A stretch of 64,000 nucleotides of DNA, from assembly GCF_010731715.1 (NCBI RefSeq), contig NZ_AP022587.1:4154001-4218000 (forward strand), read 5' to 3'. This stretch comes from Mycobacterium stomatepiae. GTDB lineage: Bacteria; Actinomycetota; Actinomycetes; Mycobacteriales; Mycobacteriaceae. Shown here piece by piece: positions 29,403 to 38,525 of the stretch; the stretch's first letter is position 1; the number at the start of each line of letters is the position of its first letter. The translations under genes were made by a program, and so were the position numbers. The notes under the pieces were generated by a model. It saw only the letters and a list, made by a program, of their open reading frames with translations. It was not told the origin of the DNA and ran no database searches.

Positions 29403-30229
29403 ACCCAGTAGGGCACCCGGGCGCGGTATTGGCGCATCGCGAACGCCGCCAGGATCCAGCCGACGACGGTCAGCACCAGAACCACCTCCCAGTGCCGCAG
29501 CTCCTGGTGGGCCCCCAGCAGCGGTGCCCGCACGACGTCGAGATAGTGCAGCAGGGGATTGAGTTCGACGATCTTCGACCAGCTGCCCGCGCCCTGCTGC
29601 CGCAGCGTGTCGTCGTTCCAGATGATCGGCGTCATGAAGAACAGCAGCTGCACGATCGAGAACAGCAGCGGACCGATGTCTCGGTAGCGCGTCGCCAGGA
29701 TGCCGAAACACAGCGACACCCAGATGCAATTGAGCACGATCAACGCCAGCGCCGGAATGACCGAAAGGTCAGCCCACGACCACGATTTCGGATAGATCAT
29801 CGCGACGACGACATAGATGACGATGTTGTGCGCGAACAGGATCATCTGCCGCCACACCAGCCGGTAGACGTGCACGGACAGCGGCGTCGGCAACTGCTTG
29901 ATCAGACCCTCGTTGGCGACGAATACGTCGGCGCCTTCCAGAATGGCGGCGTTGATCAGGTTCCAGATGATCAGGCCGAGCGTCACATACGGCAGATGCA
30001 CCGACAGGTCGAGATGGAACAGCTTGGAATACAGCCCGCCCATCGCGACGGCCGTCGTTCCGGTCGCGATGGTGATCCAGAACGGGCCCAGCACCGAGCG
30101 CCGGTATCGCTGCTTGATGTCCTGCCAGCCCAGGTGCAGCCACAGCTCCCGACGGCGAAATCCGTCGAGCAGGTCGGTTCGGGCCCGGGTAAAGGTCCTC
30201 GATTGCGCGGCGGCGTCGATGAAAGTCAC
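29399..30229 (-). CDS. wzm: Galactan ABC exporter permease Wzm
   Basis: This 276-residue ABC-2 permease is the Rv3783 counterpart. It flips the lipid-linked galactan of arabinogalactan across the membrane with the ATPase Wzt. About six helices are visible (for example FWITIATGTTAVAMGGLY, LPYVTLGLIIWNLINAAI, LLFSIVQLLFFMTPIIWND), together with the family motif RYRRSVLGPFW and an N-terminal amphipathic region. The GTG start at 30229 overlaps the glfT1 stop by four bases, and glfT1 in turn overlaps wzt, so wzt-glfT1-wzm is one transcript. Confidence 0.95.
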   Translation of the reverse strand: MTFIDAAAQSRTFTRARTDLLDGFRRRELWLHLGWQDIKQRYRRSVLGPFWITIATGTTAVAMGGLYSKLFHLDLSVHLPYVTLGLIIWNLINAAILEGADVFVANEGLIKQLPTPLSVHVYRLVWRQMILFAHNIVIYVVVAMIYPKSWSWADLSVIPALALIVLNCIWVSLCFGILATRYRDIGPLLFSIVQLLFFMTPIIWNDDTLRQQGAGSWSKIVELNPLLHYLDVVRAPLLGAHQELRHWEVVLVLTVVGWILAAFAMRQYRARVPYWV

Positions 30230-31197
30230 GGGGTTCCTCCAGGTTCCGATGGTGGCGACCCGCTTCGCCCGGCTCCGCCGCGCTCGCGATCGCCACTAGG
30301 CTTGCCGAACTGCTCGCGATGTCCCAAGCGGCGCAACCGAATCCACTCCAGCAGGCCGCGGGGATCGCGCTGGGAGATCAGGAAGAACCAAGCGAACCGA
30401 ACCCACTCCTGGACCAGTAGCTTGCGCAGACCCGGCTGGGACAACAGATAACCGCGATTACGGTAGGTGTAGAACCGCTTCGTCGGGTTGTCCGGATACT
30501 GGGTGTGCATGCGGCCGCCCAGGATCGGCCGGAACTCCTCGGATCCGCAGGGATGCAGATAGACCGTGTCCAGGCAGGTGCCGAACGGCAGCCCGGAGCG
30601 CACCAGCCGGCGGTGTAGTTCGACCTCGTCGCCGCGGATGAACAGCCGCATGTCCGGAACGCCGACCGCGTCCAGGGTGGACGCGCGAAACAACGCGCCG
30701 TTGAACAGCGACGCGATCCCGGGTAGCAGGTCTTGGCCTGCCTGGGTGCGCAATTCGCTTGCGCACCTGCGCCATACCAGGCCACGCCGCAGCGGGAAGG
30801 CGAGCCGTTCCGGGTCGTCGGAGTTGCAGACGATCGGCGACACCTCGGCCAGGCGGTGCTTCTCGGCGCAGGCCAGCAGCGTGGCCAGCACCTGCGAGTC
30901 CTGCGGGTGACCGTCGTCGTCGGCCAGCCACACCCAATCCGCGCCCCGAGCCAGCGCGTGCAGCATGCCCAACGCGAAACCGCCTGCGCCGCCGAGGTTT
31001 CGGCGCGACGCCAGGTAGGTGGTCGAGATCGGCTGGGCGGCAACGAGGTCGCTGATCCGGTCGTCCGCACCCCCGTCGTTGTCGACGACGATCAGGTGAT
31101 CGGGCAGCCGGGTCTGCGCGCTGAGCATGCCCAGCGACTTGGCCAGTTCGTCGTGGCGCCGGTGGGTGACCACGACGGCGACGATGGTTTCACTCAT
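30226..31197 (-). CDS. glfT1: Galactofuranosyltransferase GlfT1
   Basis: GlfT1 adds the first galactofuranose residues to the rhamnosyl-GlcNAc lipid primer. It is a 323-residue GT-A family 2 glycosyltransferase with the N-terminal VVVTHRRHDELAKSL, nucleotide-binding DNDGGADDRI and metal-binding WLADDDGHP (DxD). The ATG at 31197 overlaps the wzt stop by eight bases. The C-terminus has a polar Gly/Ser/Pro-rich tail of about 20 residues beyond the 304 I recall for M. tuberculosis; this tail is low complexity and probably not catalytic. Confidence 0.95.
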   Translation of the reverse strand: MSETIVAVVVTHRRHDELAKSLGMLSAQTRLPDHLIVVDNDGGADDRISDLVAAQPISTTYLASRRNLGGAGGFALGMLHALARGADWVWLADDDGHPQDSQVLATLLACAEKHRLAEVSPIVCNSDDPERLAFPLRRGLVWRRCASELRTQAGQDLLPGIASLFNGALFRASTLDAVGVPDMRLFIRGDEVELHRRLVRSGLPFGTCLDTVYLHPCGSEEFRPILGGRMHTQYPDNPTKRFYTYRNRGYLLSQPGLRKLLVQEWVRFAWFFLISQRDPRGLLEWIRLRRLGHREQFGKPSGDRERGGAGRSGSPPSEPGGTP

Positions 31198-32038
31198 CCC
31201 CGGAAGTGCTTTGCGCCAGCGGCTTTTCGGCCTGGTTCTGCGACCGGGTCTCTTCCAGCACCTCGCGGACATGGCGCGCCGCGTCCTCGCCTTCGTAGGC
31301 GCGCACCACCTCTTCGATGCCGCCGGTCTGCCGGATCACCCCGTGGTCGATCCACATCGCGGTCTTGCACAGTCGAGCCAGGAATTCGTTGGAATGGCTG
31401 GCGAACACCAGGATCCCGGACCGTTCCACCAGGCCTTGCAGTCGCGACTGGGCCTTTTTCAGGAAGTCGGCGTCCACGGCGCCGATGCCCTCGTCGAGCA
31501 ACAGGATCTCGGGGTCGATGCTGGTGACCACGCCCATCGCCAGCCGGACCCGCATCCCGGTGGAATACGTGCGCAGCGGCATCGACAGGTAATCCCCGAG
31601 CTCGGTGAACTCGGCGATCTCGTCGACCTTGGCCAGCATCTGCTTTCGGGTCTGCCCCAGAAACAGGCCGCGGATGATGATGTTTTCGTAGCCGGAGATC
31701 TCGGGGTCCATCCCGACCCCGAGGTCGAACACCGGCGCGACCCGGCCGGTGACCTTGGCCCAGCCGCGGGTGGGTTCGTAGATGCCCGAAAGTAGGCGCA
31801 GCAGAGTCGATTTCCCGGCTCCGTTGTGGCCTACCAGGCCGACCCGGTCGCCCAGCTCGAGCGACATCGTGATGTCCTGCAACGCCTCGACGACGACGAC
31901 GTTGGAATTGTTGCGGCCGATCGTGCCGCCCGCCTTACCGAGGAAGGCCTTCTTCAACGAGCGCGACTTCGCGTCGAAGATGGGAAACTCTACCCACGCG
32001 TTGCTGGTCTCGATATGCGGACCGCGAGGACCTGACAC
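31190..32038 (-). CDS. wzt: Galactan ABC exporter ATPase Wzt
   Basis: Wzt is the ATP-binding partner of Wzm in galactan export (Rv3781 counterpart). The 282-residue protein shows Walker A GHNGAGKST, signature YSTGMRVRLAMG, Walker B EILLLDEGIG and the H-loop SHS. The N-terminal segment before the core is typical of polysaccharide exporters. There is no large C-terminal carbohydrate-binding domain, which fits a primer-independent exporter. The GTG start at 32038 lies 12 bases after bpa. Confidence 0.95.
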   Translation of the reverse strand: MSGPRGPHIETSNAWVEFPIFDAKSRSLKKAFLGKAGGTIGRNNSNVVVVEALQDITMSLELGDRVGLVGHNGAGKSTLLRLLSGIYEPTRGWAKVTGRVAPVFDLGVGMDPEISGYENIIIRGLFLGQTRKQMLAKVDEIAEFTELGDYLSMPLRTYSTGMRVRLAMGVVTSIDPEILLLDEGIGAVDADFLKKAQSRLQGLVERSGILVFASHSNEFLARLCKTAMWIDHGVIRQTGGIEEVVRAYEGEDAARHVREVLEETRSQNQAEKPLAQSTSGDE

Positions 32039-32050
32039 TGACGCCTGCTC

Positions 32051-32593
32051 TTACAGGTATTGCCCGGTGCCCGAGCCCGGACCGTGGCGCCCGATTCCGG
32101 GAGGCAGGGCGCCTTGGCGCATCTGCTCGAGCTGCGCGCGGGCCGCCATCTGCTGGGCGAACAGTGCGGTCTGGATGCCGTGGAACAACCCCTCGAGCCA
32201 GCCGACCAGCTGGGCTTGGGCGATGCGCAACTCGGCGTCCGACGGATCGGAGTTCTCGTCGAACGGCAGGGTGAGGCGATCGAGTTCCTCGCGAAGTTCC
32301 GGCGCCAGACCGTCTTCGAGCTCCCGGATGCTGGTGGCGTGGATATCGCGCAGCCGCTTACGGCTGGCCTCGTCCAGCGGCGCCGCCCGCACCTCTTCGA
32401 GCAATTGCTTGATCATCGTGCCGATGCGCATCACCTTGGCGGGCTGCTCGACAAGGTCGGTCAGCGAGCGATCGTCGGAATCGTCGTCGTCGGCCCCATC
32501 GCCAGTGGCCATGATGCGAGGGTCGACGCCGCCGATGATCTCGACGCCATCGTCGTTCGCGCCGTCATTGCCGTTAGTCAATCCGGTCACCAT
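32051..32593 (-). CDS. bpa: Bacterial proteasome activator Bpa/PafE
   Basis: Bpa (PafE) forms a dodecameric ATP-independent ring that opens the 20S proteasome gate for unfolded and heat-shock substrates. The 180-residue protein has an acidic disordered N-terminus, a four-helix core (SLTDLVEQPAKVMRIGTMIK, ELREELDRLTLPFDE, LVGWLEGLFHGIQTALFA) and the diagnostic C-terminal GQYL motif that docks into the proteasome. The position between wzt and the Rv3779-like gene matches M. tuberculosis Rv3780. Confidence 0.96.
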   Translation of the reverse strand: MVTGLTNGNDGANDDGVEIIGGVDPRIMATGDGADDDDSDDRSLTDLVEQPAKVMRIGTMIKQLLEEVRAAPLDEASRKRLRDIHATSIRELEDGLAPELREELDRLTLPFDENSDPSDAELRIAQAQLVGWLEGLFHGIQTALFAQQMAARAQLEQMRQGALPPGIGRHGPGSGTGQYL

Positions 32594-32605
32594 CCTCTCG
32601 TGCGT

Positions 32606-34579
32606 CTACGGGCGGGGCGGTGGGGCATTTCCGCGCCATTCGTAAAGTTTGGCCCCGCCGTTGTCGTAAATCAGCGCCCACGACTTCGACTTTTCCAGCG
32701 ACACTAGTCCGTCGGGCACGGCGAACCCGCGAACCGTGGGCGAGCTGGTGTAGATGTACCGGATATTGAGCGCCTTGATCGCCTCGACCACCTTTGGATC
32801 GTCAACACCCTTGCGGGCGGATAACCAGAAGATGTATCGCTGCGGCCCCGGCCCGGTCTGCTGCGGGAAGTCGTAGTGGGTCCACAGCGGATGCAGATCG
32901 GCCACCGCGTACATCCAAGCGGTGCCGTCGGTGTTGGCATTGCCGATCAGGGTGTCGCGTGCTCCCGGCAGTTTTGCCAGATACGCCATCGCCATCAGGT
33001 CGCGCTGGTCGACCATCACCGAGTCGTACTTGTCCCCGAACAGCACGATGTGGCGATACAGATAGTGCCGGCCGATGAACACCGTCGAGAACACCAGCAG
33101 GACCGCGGTGGTCGAGACCCAGAAGGGCGCGGGCAACTCCTTGAACCGGGCGGTGATTCGCTTGGCGATCGCGACCGCCAGCACGACCGTCCCGAACAGC
33201 GCGATCGCCGCCATCGGCGTCACCAGCATCGTCACCACGGCCGTGAGCCGACGCGGATCGTTGTAGAAGAATTGGCTGAACTCCTCGATCGCGGCGCCGA
33301 CCGCGTTGTGAAACGGGGCCCCCGAGTAGATCGTCGCCACGGTCAGCACCAGCCAGACCGCCACCGGCCACCAGATCCGCTTGTACAGCAGGTACACCAT
33401 GCCGAGATAGGCCAGCACGACCAGGCCGTATTGGATCGGGAAGTCGTTGAGGTGTCGGGTGTGCAGCAGCAGGGCATCGATGACGCCCTGCTTGGCGCTC
33501 TTGAAGCTGGGGAAGGCATGCCCGGCGATGATGTCGGCCTGCTGGAGCACCCCGAGGAATTGCGGCGCCAGGATCAGCCCGGTCGGCACCGCCACGGCCG
33601 CCAGGATTCCGGCGTCGGCCAGCCGGCCCCGCACCGGATGCCACAGCGCGTCCAGCAGCCACCACGCCAACAGGAACAAGACGACGATGAAGCCGCCGGT
33701 CAGGTGCACCGACAGCACGCCGACCAGCGCCAGCACCGCCACTGGGATGCGGTCGCGATGCCGCAACGTCGACATGATCAGCAGGAACGTCGGGATTGCG
33801 ACGCCGTAGGCCGCCAGGTTAGGCATCGCGGCGACGCCGAACTCGACGTAGGGCACCGAGGTGAACGACGCCGACAACGCGGCCGCGGTGGCCGCGATCG
33901 CTGCCGTGCGGATCGGCGTCAGCACCGGGCGCAGCAGATGCCAGGTCAGCATCGCCGCGCTGGTCGGGAACAGCCAAATTGAGGCCGCCACCGAGCTCAG
34001 GGTGTAGCCGGTGGTCGGTGCCGCACCCGTGAGCTGGCAGAACACCGCGGTCAGGGCGTGGAACACCGATGGGTAGTACAGCGCCTGGTGCGTCTCGACG
34101 TTGCGCAGCTCGCCCATGTGGGTGGAGGACGCCTGGCCGGTGTCGAGCATGAAGCGCACTTCGTTGGCGTGCCACACCGCGTCCCAGGTGCTGGGGACGG
34201 TCTGCCAGTGGGCAGCCAGCCCTCGGTAGACCGCCCACGTGATCAGCAGCGCGCCCAGCAGCACCCCGGCCGCGACCGTCAGCGCCGACAGGCCGGCGAT
34301 CCCACGCGCCTCGGCGTCGGTGTCGCGGTAGCGGGCGAGCAGCAGCTGCAAACCCGTCGCCACCACGCACACGGCCGCCAGCGCCGCGAGCGCAGTCCAA
34401 CCGTTCCAAGGGATTCCGAGCGCACCGTAAGGAATGATCGCCAGCGCGACGACACCGTAAGTCAACGCCGGGCCAACCGCGACCGCGATTGGCCACGTTA
34501 GCTGGGCGATACGAGCAACGATTGTCCCGGGGGCGATCAGCAAAAACAGTGCGAGCAGCGTTCCGATCCACAAGCCCAC
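32606..34579 (-). CDS. GT-C membrane glycosyltransferase (Rv3779-like)
   Basis: This 657-residue polytopic protein has at least ten membrane helices, beginning LWIGTLLALFLLIAPGTIVA, and a C-terminal soluble part. The M. tuberculosis counterpart Rv3779 has been reported to transfer galactosamine to the arabinan of arabinogalactan. I chose GTG 34579, close to the expected length. A longer frame from 34699 would abut the divergent gene and leave no room for promoters. Its neighbours, the galactan exporter and Bpa, are conserved. Confidence 0.85.
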   Translation of the reverse strand: MGLWIGTLLALFLLIAPGTIVARIAQLTWPIAVAVGPALTYGVVALAIIPYGALGIPWNGWTALAALAAVCVVATGLQLLLARYRDTDAEARGIAGLSALTVAAGVLLGALLITWAVYRGLAAHWQTVPSTWDAVWHANEVRFMLDTGQASSTHMGELRNVETHQALYYPSVFHALTAVFCQLTGAAPTTGYTLSSVAASIWLFPTSAAMLTWHLLRPVLTPIRTAAIAATAAALSASFTSVPYVEFGVAAMPNLAAYGVAIPTFLLIMSTLRHRDRIPVAVLALVGVLSVHLTGGFIVVLFLLAWWLLDALWHPVRGRLADAGILAAVAVPTGLILAPQFLGVLQQADIIAGHAFPSFKSAKQGVIDALLLHTRHLNDFPIQYGLVVLAYLGMVYLLYKRIWWPVAVWLVLTVATIYSGAPFHNAVGAAIEEFSQFFYNDPRRLTAVVTMLVTPMAAIALFGTVVLAVAIAKRITARFKELPAPFWVSTTAVLLVFSTVFIGRHYLYRHIVLFGDKYDSVMVDQRDLMAMAYLAKLPGARDTLIGNANTDGTAWMYAVADLHPLWTHYDFPQQTGPGPQRYIFWLSARKGVDDPKVVEAIKALNIRYIYTSSPTVRGFAVPDGLVSLEKSKSWALIYDNGGAKLYEWRGNAPPPRP

Positions 34580-34697
34580 TCGACTAGTATGGCTGGCCGG
34601 GTGACCTGGCTCGGGAAGCCACCGGCTGGCTCTAGCGTCTGTGGCACCCGCTACCGTCACAATTTCGCTCAAGTGCGGAAGCTCTAAGGTGGCTGGC

Positions 34698-35894
34698 ATG
34701 GCTTATGACGTCGCCCGGGTGCGCGGACTGCATCCGTCACTGGGTGACGGGTGGGTGCACTTCGACGCGCCGACCGGGATGCTGATCCCCGATTCCGTCG
34801 CGACGACGGTCTCCACCGCCTTCCGCCGATCCAGCGTCACGACCGCGGGCGCACACCCGTCGGCGCAGCGCAGCGCTGCCGTCCTCGACGCGGCTCGCGC
34901 GGCCGTGGCGGATCTGTTCAACGCCGACCCGGCGGGCATCGTGCTGGGTGCCGACCGCGCGATCCTGCTCTCCTCGCTGGCCGAGGCATCGTCCTCGCGG
35001 GCCGGGCTTGGCTACGAGGTGGTCGTCAGCCGCTTGGACGACGAGGCGAACATCGCCCCGTGGCTGCGGGCCGCGCACCGCTACGGCGCCAAGGTGAAGT
35101 GGGCCGAGGTGGACATCGAAACCGGTGAGCTCCCGACGTGGCAGTGGGAGAGCCTGATCGGGAAGTCGACGCGACTGGTCGCCGTCACCTCGGCGTCGGG
35201 AACGTTGGGCACCGTCACCGATCTGCGGGCGATGACCAAGCTGGTTCACGACGTCGGCGGGCTGGTGATCGTGGATCATTCCGCGGCCGCGCCCTACCGA
35301 CTGCTCGACATCAAAGAAGCCGAGGTCGACGTGGTGGCGGTGAACGCTCTCGCCTGGGGCGGCCCGCCCGTCGGGGCGATCGTGTTCCGCGATCCTGCGC
35401 TGATCAACTCGTTCAGCTCGGTTTCCACCGACCCCAACGCCACCGGTCCGGCGCGCCTCGAAGTAGGCGCGCACCAGTTCGGTCTGCTGGGCGGCGTCGT
35501 CGCCAGCATCGAATACCTCGCCGCGTTGGACGAGTCGGTCCGCGGCAGCCGGCGCGAGCGGCTCTCGGTGTCGATGCAGTCGGCCGCCTCGTATCTCAAC
35601 CGGATCTTCGACTACCTGATGGTGTCGCTGCGGTCGTTGCCGCTGATGATGTTGATCGGTCGCCCCGAGGTGCGAATCCCGCTCATCAGCTTCGCTTTGC
35701 AGGGCGTGCCCGCCGAGCGGGTGGTACAGCGGCTGGCGGACAACGGAATCTTGGCCGTCTCCAGCGAGAGTTCACGCGTGCTGGAAGCCCTGGGGGCCAA
35801 CGACGTTGGCGGTGCGGTGACCGTCGGGCTGGCGCACTACTCGACGATGGCCGAGGTCGATCAGCTGGTGCGTGCCCTAGCGTCGTTGGGCTAA
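34698..35894 (+). CDS. Class V aminotransferase-fold protein without the PLP lysine
   Basis: This 398-residue protein (Rv3778c counterpart) has the fold-type I, cysteine-desulfurase-like layout: [18 protein letters not shown] near the start, [24 protein letters not shown] and DHSAAAPY. Where active members carry the Schiff-base lysine before the GP-x-G motif, the sequence reads [11 protein letters not shown], with Ala219 at the expected lysine position. As read, it may bind PLP poorly or have a non-catalytic role. It is divergent from the GT-C gene and starts at ATG 34698. Confidence 0.8.
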   Translation: MAYDVARVRGLHPSLGDGWVHFDAPTGMLIPDSVATTVSTAFRRSSVTTAGAHPSAQRSAAVLDAARAAVADLFNADPAGIVLGADRAILLSSLAEASSSRAGLGYEVVVSRLDDEANIAPWLRAAHRYGAKVKWAEVDIETGELPTWQWESLIGKSTRLVAVTSASGTLGTVTDLRAMTKLVHDVGGLVIVDHSAAAPYRLLDIKEAEVDVVAVNALAWGGPPVGAIVFRDPALINSFSSVSTDPNATGPARLEVGAHQFGLLGGVVASIEYLAALDESVRGSRRERLSVSMQSAASYLNRIFDYLMVSLRSLPLMMLIGRPEVRIPLISFALQGVPAERVVQRLADNGILAVSSESSRVLEALGANDVGGAVTVGLAHYSTMAEVDQLVRALASLG

Positions 35895-35906
35895 CCCGTT
35901 CGCATT

Positions 35907-35982
35907 GAGTGCGCGCCCACGGCGGGAATTCGGGAAAAATCCAACCCAGGCCGCGCACTCGAAATCCTGAACGCGCACTCGA
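35907..35982. repeat. Intergenic inverted repeat, GAGTGCGCG type
   Basis: In the convergent gap between two genes lie arms gagtgcgcgcc (35907-35917) and ggccgcgcactc (35949-35960), followed by a third arm acgcgcactc (35971-35980). The arms could pair as a hairpin and act as a bidirectional terminator. The core is shared with repeats at 42210/43598 and in aftA. Confidence 0.6.
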
Positions 35983-35993
35983 CGGCCCAAAAC

Positions 35994-36962
35994 CTAGACG
36001 GTCAGCACTATCTTGCCGTGCACGTCGCCCGAGACCAGCCTCTGATGCGCTTCGCCCGCCTGCCGAATCGGCATCCGCGCGCCGATGATCGGCCGGACTC
36101 GACCGTCGGCGATCATCGGCCACACCGACGCCGTCACCGCGGCGACGATCTCACCCTTGCTGTTCGGGCCGGTCACCGGCCGGCCCCGCAGGGTCGTGCC
36201 GATCACGCGTAACCGCTTGGGCAGCAGCTTGCCGATGTTGAGCTCGGCCTTGAGCCCGCCCTGCATGCCGATGATCACCAGCTGTCCGTCGGTGGCCAGG
36301 GCGTCGAGATTGCGGTCCAGATACGAGGCACCCATGATGTCGAAGATCACGTCGGCGCCGCCGGCCTCCTGCAGCCGCTTCACGAAGTCTTCGTCGCGAT
36401 AGTTCACGGTGATCTCGGCACCCAGGTCACGGCAGGTCTGCAGCTTTTCCGCGGAACCGGCGGTGACCGCCACCCGGGCACCCAACGCGCGCCCGATCTG
36501 AATCGCGTGCGTTCCGATGCCGCTGGCCCCGCCGTGCATCAGCAGCAACTGACCCTTGCTCAGGTGCGCGGTCAGCACCAGATTCGACCACACCGTGCAG
36601 GCCACCTCGGGGAGCCCCGCGGCGTCCTCGAGCGTGACGCCGTCCGGAATCGGCAGCACCTGGGCGGCGGGAACAGCGACGTATTCCGCGTAGCCGCCGC
36701 CGGCCAACAGCGCGCAAACCGGTTGTCCCACGGTCCATTTCGTTACGCCGTCGCCCAGCTCGGCGATGACGCCGGATACCTCCATGCCGATGATGTCGCT
36801 GGCTCCCGGCGGGGGTGGATACTTGCCGGCGGCCTGCAGCACATCGGCGCGGTTGACGCCGGCCGCGGTGACTTTGATCAGCACCTCGTCGGGCCCGGCG
36901 GAAACATCGGGGACGTCTTTCCAAACGAGTTGATCGGAGGATTCGGCGACGATAGCGCGCAT
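35994..36962 (-). CDS. NADPH:quinone oxidoreductase, zinc-free MDR family (Rv3777-like)
   Basis: This 322-residue medium-chain reductase has a GroES-like N-terminal domain (GVNRADVLQAAGKYPPPPG) and a Rossmann domain with MHGGASGIGTHAIQIGRALG. Structural-zinc cysteines are absent, placing it among the quinone oxidoreductase/TP53I3-like members, which reduce quinones or enones with NADPH. The ATG at 36962 leaves a 36-base gap to the tRNA-Ser gene. The longer frame runs through that tRNA and is rejected. The position matches Rv3777. Confidence 0.9.
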   Translation of the reverse strand: MRAIVAESSDQLVWKDVPDVSAGPDEVLIKVTAAGVNRADVLQAAGKYPPPPGASDIIGMEVSGVIAELGDGVTKWTVGQPVCALLAGGGYAEYVAVPAAQVLPIPDGVTLEDAAGLPEVACTVWSNLVLTAHLSKGQLLLMHGGASGIGTHAIQIGRALGARVAVTAGSAEKLQTCRDLGAEITVNYRDEDFVKRLQEAGGADVIFDIMGASYLDRNLDALATDGQLVIIGMQGGLKAELNIGKLLPKRLRVIGTTLRGRPVTGPNSKGEIVAAVTASVWPMIADGRVRPIIGARMPIRQAGEAHQRLVSGDVHGKIVLTV

Positions 36963-36998
36963 GCGGGCCACGGTACTAGCCCCGTTACCCTTGTCAGC

Positions 36999-37085
36999 GG
37001 TGGCGTGGCAGAGCGGCCTAATGCACTCGCCTTGAAAGCGAGAGACGGCTAAAACCGTCCGGGGGTTCAAATCCCTCCGCCACCG
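36999..37085 (+). tRNA. tRNA-Ser (UGA)
   Basis: This is an 87-base type II tRNA. The acceptor stem ggtggcg/cgccacc closes with discriminator G at 37085. The anticodon loop cttgaaa has TGA at 37033-37035, there is a long variable arm (gacggctaaaaccgtc) and the T arm contains ggttcaaat. No CCA is encoded. It reads UCA and probably UCG serine codons. Confidence 0.95.
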
Positions 37086-37161
37086 CAGTGGTCAGCGGGA
37101 ACCGGATCGGGTGTCGGCGCGCAGCGAAGGATGGCACCGATCCCGTCGTTTGCCGGCCCGC

Positions 37162-38268
37162 CTAATGCAGAGTCGGCGCATAGCGCAGGACGGCGGCAAT
37201 ACCGTCGGCGGGTGCAATCCGCTCGTCGGTGCGCACCAGCGAGGCCCCGACGGATATCGCCAGCAGCGGCAGTGCCTCGTCTGCCCGCAGCGTCTTGGCC
37301 GGCGCGGCGCCCTGTTCCGATAGCACGTCGGCGTTCGGCGCGACCGTCGTCATTGCCTCGTCGGCGACGACGGTGGCGTCGTCGATCTCGCCGATGATCA
37401 TCGTCTCGACCGCGCCCTGACGCAGCGCCGAGCAGACGGCCCCCAACCCCTCGGCGGCCAGCCCCGATCCCCGGCCGATCTCCGCGGTGAAGCGCGCCGC
37501 AGCGTCGTCGATCACGTTGAGTCGCCGCTTGCGGAACTCGGCTTCGACGGCCTGTTGGACTTCGGCGTAACCGTGGCCGCTGTGTCGCGCGCCGATCGGG
37601 AGGGGCACCGTGCAGTCGCGAACCCGGTTGGGCAGCGCGGCGAGCAGATCCGAGCGCGACCTCACCTCACCGACCAGGAAAACCGTTTCGATCGCCATTT
37701 CGTCGACGAGCTCGCTCGCCCTTTCGGCGACCGCACGCACGTTCTTGCGGGCGGCTTCTTCGGTGCGCAGCTGTGGATCGCCGTACCCTGCCGTCTCGGC
37801 GCCGGAGGCCTTGTGCACGGGGTACCCCCCGCCGTCGACGTTCTCCGAACGCACCGCGCCGTTGATGTGCGCGGTGATGTCCGCGCCGGTGTGGTCTGCC
37901 ACCACCAACAGATAGTCACCGACGTCGTAGCCCAGTTCGACGATCGGGACCACGTAAGGCAGCTCGGAAACCCGTACCAGAGTCTCGCCGGGCGGCCGCA
38001 ATAGATGCTCGTTGAAAACCACGCCGCCGGCGCTGGCCACCACCGCCCGGCCGCTGCGGCCGACCGGGGCGCGCAAGTTCTTCACCGCCCGCCCGACCTG
38101 GTCAGTGATGGATTCGTCGGCACCCTGCTGCTCAAGCTGTTCGCGCAGCGCGCGCCACTTGAGGTCGAGCTGAGCGTCGGCGTCATGCGTGTCGTGCGAG
38201 TCATCGAAGTAGACCGAAGCGAAGGGGCCCGGCCTGTCCAGCAGTTGACGGAAGCGGCCAGTGTTCAT
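37162..38268 (-). CDS. Release-factor-fold protein of the baeRF type (Rv2629-like)
   Basis: This 368-residue protein resembles M. tuberculosis Rv2629 and the bacterial archaeo-eukaryotic release-factor families. It has an N-terminal domain (FASVYFDDSHDTHDADAQLD), a central domain with a basic and glycine-containing loop (IGARHSGHGYAEVQQAVEAEF) and a C-terminal eRF1-domain-3-like region (LGAVCSALRQGAVETMIIGE, LPLLAISVGASLVRTDERI). Such proteins are predicted to work at stalled ribosomes, but this is unproven. ATG 38268 has GGGGAA upstream; the longer frame overlaps the next gene. It probably forms an operon with the 62-residue gene upstream. Confidence 0.82.
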   Translation of the reverse strand: MNTGRFRQLLDRPGPFASVYFDDSHDTHDADAQLDLKWRALREQLEQQGADESITDQVGRAVKNLRAPVGRSGRAVVASAGGVVFNEHLLRPPGETLVRVSELPYVVPIVELGYDVGDYLLVVADHTGADITAHINGAVRSENVDGGGYPVHKASGAETAGYGDPQLRTEEAARKNVRAVAERASELVDEMAIETVFLVGEVRSRSDLLAALPNRVRDCTVPLPIGARHSGHGYAEVQQAVEAEFRKRRLNVIDDAAARFTAEIGRGSGLAAEGLGAVCSALRQGAVETMIIGEIDDATVVADEAMTTVAPNADVLSEQGAAPAKTLRADEALPLLAISVGASLVRTDERIAPADGIAAVLRYAPTLH

Positions 38269-38308
38269 CGCGCTTGGATTCCCCGCGGGACGGCGATGCA
38301 AAACACGC

Positions 38309-38497
38309 TTACCCGCGGTCGCCTTCAGAGTCGTCGAAGAACGACCAGTCGCCGTCGTGCTCGACTTCCATGCGCCAGCCCAATTCGCTGTTGTCGGCCT
38401 TGTTGTCGACGAACCAGGCGTGTGCGTCCTCGGCACTGGAGATGTCTTTGGTCGCGACGACCTCGCCGTGCGGGCTGATCACTCGATAGTTAGCCAT
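38309..38497 (-). CDS. Small conserved protein upstream of the Rv2629-like gene
   Basis: This 62-residue acidic protein (MANYRVISPHGEVVATKDI, SSAEDAHAWFVDNKAD, WRMEVEHDGDWSFFDD) has no membrane segment or signal peptide. Its beta-alpha-beta pattern looks like a compact single domain. I recall similar short proteins in mycobacteria but no function. It lies 40 bases upstream of the release-factor-fold gene and 28 bases after lipE on the same strand. Confidence 0.75.
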   Translation of the reverse strand: MANYRVISPHGEVVATKDISSAEDAHAWFVDNKADNSELGWRMEVEHDGDWSFFDDSEGDRG

Positions 38498-38525
38498 CGC
38501 CGCAGTGTTCCCGCTGCCGGCGTGC

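Noticed and set aside
36963-37070. Longer quinone oxidoreductase start reading through the tRNA-Ser gene
   Set aside because: The extension is antisense to a clear tRNA and unlike the family. ATG 36962 begins the normal protein.
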